Shown here one piece after another: positions 43,486 through 45,167 of a DNA stretch of 45,167 bases (position 1 is its first letter; each line of letters begins with the position of its first letter). The DNA comes from COE1 sp045579665 (lineage in GTDB: Bacteria; Bacillota; Clostridia; Lachnospirales; Lachnospiraceae): positions 1 through 45,167 of the forward strand of contig JAZNMO010000170.1 of assembly GCA_045579665.1 (NCBI GenBank), read 5' to 3'. The translations under genes and the position numbers were made by a program. Under the pieces are notes generated by a model. That model ran no database searches. It was not told the origin of the DNA and saw nothing but the letters and a program-made list of their open reading frames with translations.

Positions 43486-44612
43486 TGGGATTTACTTTAC
43501 AAACAGTCTTGAGTGCGATTTTAGCAACCAATATTTTAATCATTTGCATGACTCTCATATTTAAGCATACGAATATAATGCTTAAATTGGGATACAAGCT
43601 TTTAACCTTAGGGATTTTTCTGATTATCATACGTTTATTCGTACCACTTGAATTTTCATTTACAAGGAATATCTACCTTCCCGAACCACTATCCTATATC
43701 ATTGTCCAAATTCGACAACCCAGATTGAATGGTTTCTCTATATGGCATTTTCTGCTAATTATTTGGTCTCTTGGAATTGGATATGGCATTTTCACTTATG
43801 CTAAAGAACATAAAAAATTGGCAAATTATATTGCTATAAATGGCACAAATGTTACTGGTACGACAAAATATCAGCAAATCATTGATGCGATTTGTAAATC
43901 TAAAATAGAAAAAAATTACATTTCCATTTATGAAACAGCAGCAATCTGTAGTCCTATGATTTGCGGAGTTTTTCGTCCCAAAATATTATTACCCCAGTCA
44001 CTTTTTCTTTCAGAGTCAGAGCTTAAACTGGTTTTAGAACATGAACTATCACACTACTTTCACCACGATTTAATATTAAAGATGATTGTACAAATCATTT
44101 GCATAATATATTGGTGGAACCCTATGTGCAAATTATTTCAAAAGCAAGTTGACACTATCTTGGAAATACGAATTGACCATGACATTACACGAGAGACGCA
44201 GGAGAAAAAAGCCAATTACTTTTCTTGCTTATTGATTGTAGCCAAACACTCTACTAACGAGACACTGCATTCACCATATGTAGTTTATTATTGCACAAAT
44301 AGTCATTCCATGTTACATCAGCGTTTTGAATTCGGATTGAATAATCCACCAAGGAAAAATTACATATATAGTTCATTATTTATTACTTTGTTAATCACTG
44401 TATATCTAGGTTCTTACTTATTTATATCGGAACCATTTTATGTAGCACCCGAAGTTGAAGAAACGACAGTCGGAACTATGTCTCCTGATTTTTACTATAT
44501 ATTGGATGAGTCCGGAATATATAACATTTACTATCAAAATGAACTAATTGAAACAACTGATTCATTAAAATACTATTATGGCATTAGACCATACGAAGAA
44601 GGAGCCAACTAA
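43485..44612 (+). CDS. M56-family (BlaR1/MecR1-type) membrane metalloprotease
   Basis: The 375-aa protein has N-terminal membrane helices (about 5-55 and 80-105), a cytoplasmic zinc protease domain with HELSH at 186-190, then IIYWWNPMCKLF, and a final membrane helix (about 295-320) followed by an extracellular tail of only about 55 residues. The penicillin-binding sensor domain of BlaR1/MecR1 is missing, so it cannot sense beta-lactams in the known way. The short outside tail or a partner protein may sense the signal. It presumably cleaves or triggers cleavage of the adjacent repressor. It is followed at once by the secreted-peptide gene. Confidence 0.9.
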   Translation: MGFTLQTVLSAILATNILIICMTLIFKHTNIMLKLGYKLLTLGIFLIIIRLFVPLEFSFTRNIYLPEPLSYIIVQIRQPRLNGFSIWHFLLIIWSLGIGYGIFTYAKEHKKLANYIAINGTNVTGTTKYQQIIDAICKSKIEKNYISIYETAAICSPMICGVFRPKILLPQSLFLSESELKLVLEHELSHYFHHDLILKMIVQIICIIYWWNPMCKLFQKQVDTILEIRIDHDITRETQEKKANYFSCLLIVAKHSTNETLHSPYVVYYCTNSHSMLHQRFEFGLNNPPRKNYIYSSLFITLLITVYLGSYLFISEPFYVAPEVEETTVGTMSPDFYYILDESGIYNIYYQNELIETTDSLKYYYGIRPYEEGAN

Positions 44613-44613
44613 T

Positions 44614-44850
44614 ATGAAGAAAAAAATTAAAATTACCACACTATTACTCTCTTGTACTATGCTAATTATTGCATCTCCAATCAATTCTATATCTGTACAG
44701 GCTTCTGATACAAATATATACACAGAGACTATTCAATCATCTAGAAGTGCCACTATAGGTTGGCGTTATAAGCGCGTCAACGATGTATTATACAAACGTT
44801 TATTTGATTATTCATCCAATTCATGGATTGGTGATTGGGTTATCGTTTAG
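44614..44850 (+). CDS. Secreted 78-aa peptide with aromatic, basic C-terminus
   Basis: AGAAGGAG precedes the ATG, 1 nt after the M56 stop. A signal peptide (KIKITTLLLSCTMLIIAS; cleavage probably after SVQA at residue 30) leads to a mature part of about 48 residues ending in IGWRYKRVNDVLYKRLFDYS and NSWIGDWVIV. It has three Trp and three Tyr within the last 30 residues, is net basic there and has no cysteine after the signal. Similar short W/Y-rich secreted peptides occur in gut Clostridia, from memory; their function is not known to me. Possible roles are signal for the protease, antimicrobial, or wall-binding peptide. Confidence 0.78.
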   Translation: MKKKIKITTLLLSCTMLIIASPINSISVQASDTNIYTETIQSSRSATIGWRYKRVNDVLYKRLFDYSSNSWIGDWVIV

Positions 44851-44861
44851 TCTTATAAGGC

Positions 44862-44877
44862 GCAGTCGATTGACTGC
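44862..44877 (+). terminator. Weak terminator-like hairpin after the peptide gene
   Basis: GCAGTC, GATT, GACTGC form a 6-bp stem followed by TCTTTATT, 11 nt after the peptide stop. The T-tract is interrupted. Confidence 0.45.
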
Positions 44878-44926
44878 TCTTTATTCATACATCTATTATC
44901 TTGTCATACTCCGTTCAAGGCACAGT

Positions 44927-45017
44927 CCTCCCCAGCCCCTTATGTCAAGTTATTGTCACGAAGTTTTTTGTGTCAAACTCCCGAAAGGTGCATGTTGTCG
45001 TTGGGGTTATGATAGAT
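44927..45017 (+). repeat. Interspersed repeat, right copy
   Basis: This is the second copy of the repeat at 38331-38424, same orientation: CTCCCCAGCC, TTATGTCAAGTTATTGTCAC, GAAGTTTTTT, CCCGAAAGGTGCAT and ATAGATT are shared, with differences concentrated in the 15 nt after the T-run and near the GTTGGG segment. It marks the right edge of the accessory island. Confidence 0.85.
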
Positions 45018-45043
45018 TGTAAGCGTCAAATCACATAGTGTAT

Positions 45044-45079
45044 AAAAACATCCCGATTTCGTTATTGAAATCGGGATGT
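45044..45079 (-). terminator. Intrinsic terminator of the right-edge gene
   Basis: ACATCCCGATTTC and GAAATCGGGATGT form a perfect 13-bp stem around a six-base loop; on the minus strand it is followed by TTTTTATA. It lies 4 nt beyond the stop codon of the truncated gene. Confidence 0.88.
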
Positions 45080-45083
45080 CTGT

Positions 45084-45167
45084 TTATCTACATATTTTCT
45101 GAATCATTGGATTCCAAGGAAGGTAATCTTCCAAGAATTCTGGATACTCCTGAAATGCTGTTCCAGG
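45084..45167 (-). CDS. C-terminal 27 codons of an unidentified protein
   Basis: The minus strand carries an open frame from the right edge to a TAA at 45086-45084, reading PGTAFQEYPEFLEDYLPWNP and ending IQKICR. The strong terminator just after it supports a real gene end. The YLPWNP tail loosely recalls the C-termini of IS66-type transposases, which would fit an island edge, but 27 residues are too few to decide. Confidence 0.5.
   Translation of the reverse strand, partial: PGTAFQEYPEFLEDYLPWNPMIQKICR

Overview
The window looks like a chromosomal segment of a low-to-mid GC Gram-positive bacterium of the class Clostridia, most probably a Lachnospiraceae-type gut anaerobe. The reasons are the gene order dgt-dnaG-rpoD-trmK-nif3, a TGS/uridine-kinase fusion, a flavin reductase-rubredoxin fusion, a DUF1846 protein, strong AAGGAGG ribosome binding sites, many tightly overlapping genes and short intrinsic terminators. 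No tRNA, rRNA or CRISPR array was seen. Gene names rest on motifs read by eye; no database search was possible.

Layout. 1-2.0 kb: the 5' part of a glycoside hydrolase family 2 gene, then the RNase P RNA gene (rnpB) with a clear promoter and a separate terminator, all on the minus strand. 2.1-5.6 kb: a CotH-family lipoprotein and a TGS-uridine kinase-like protein. 5.75-11.5 kb: a macromolecular-synthesis operon, in transcription order dgt, a 145-nt three-armed inverted-repeat element, dnaG, rpoD, trmK, nif3. 11.6-16.6 kb: a methyl-accepting chemotaxis protein, a MotA/ExbB-like plus MotB/OmpA-like pair with no flagellar genes nearby, and DUF1846. 16.8-20.3 kb: a heterodimeric ABC exporter. 20.5-23.5 kb: a second CotH gene facing a DUF4956 plus VTC-domain pair. 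23.7-27.2 kb: a two-component system and a PAS/HD-GYP protein. 27.2-31.1 kb: ABC-F ATPase and rsgA, preceded by a 22-codon ORF with a terminator, then the flavin reductase-rubredoxin gene. 31.2-38.2 kb: another heterodimeric ABC exporter with a hairpin covering its ribosome binding site, and two tandem MutS-like ATPases.

38.3-45.0 kb is the most accessory-looking part. It is visibly richer in A+T and is bracketed by two same-orientation copies of a ~90-nt repeat. One arm carries two FtsX/MacB-type permeases, their ATPase and a lipoprotein, all overlapping by 4 nt, plus a secreted 136-aa protein. The opposite arm carries a BlaI/MecI-type repressor, an M56 (BlaR1-type) membrane metalloprotease with no beta-lactam-binding domain, and a secreted 78-aa peptide with an aromatic, basic C-terminus. 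The inferred logic is that the protease senses an envelope signal and inactivates the repressor, inducing the secreted peptides and an ABC system that exports or resists an envelope-active agent. This is the best candidate for an undescribed system here. The window ends with a 27-codon fragment of a minus-strand gene and its terminator.
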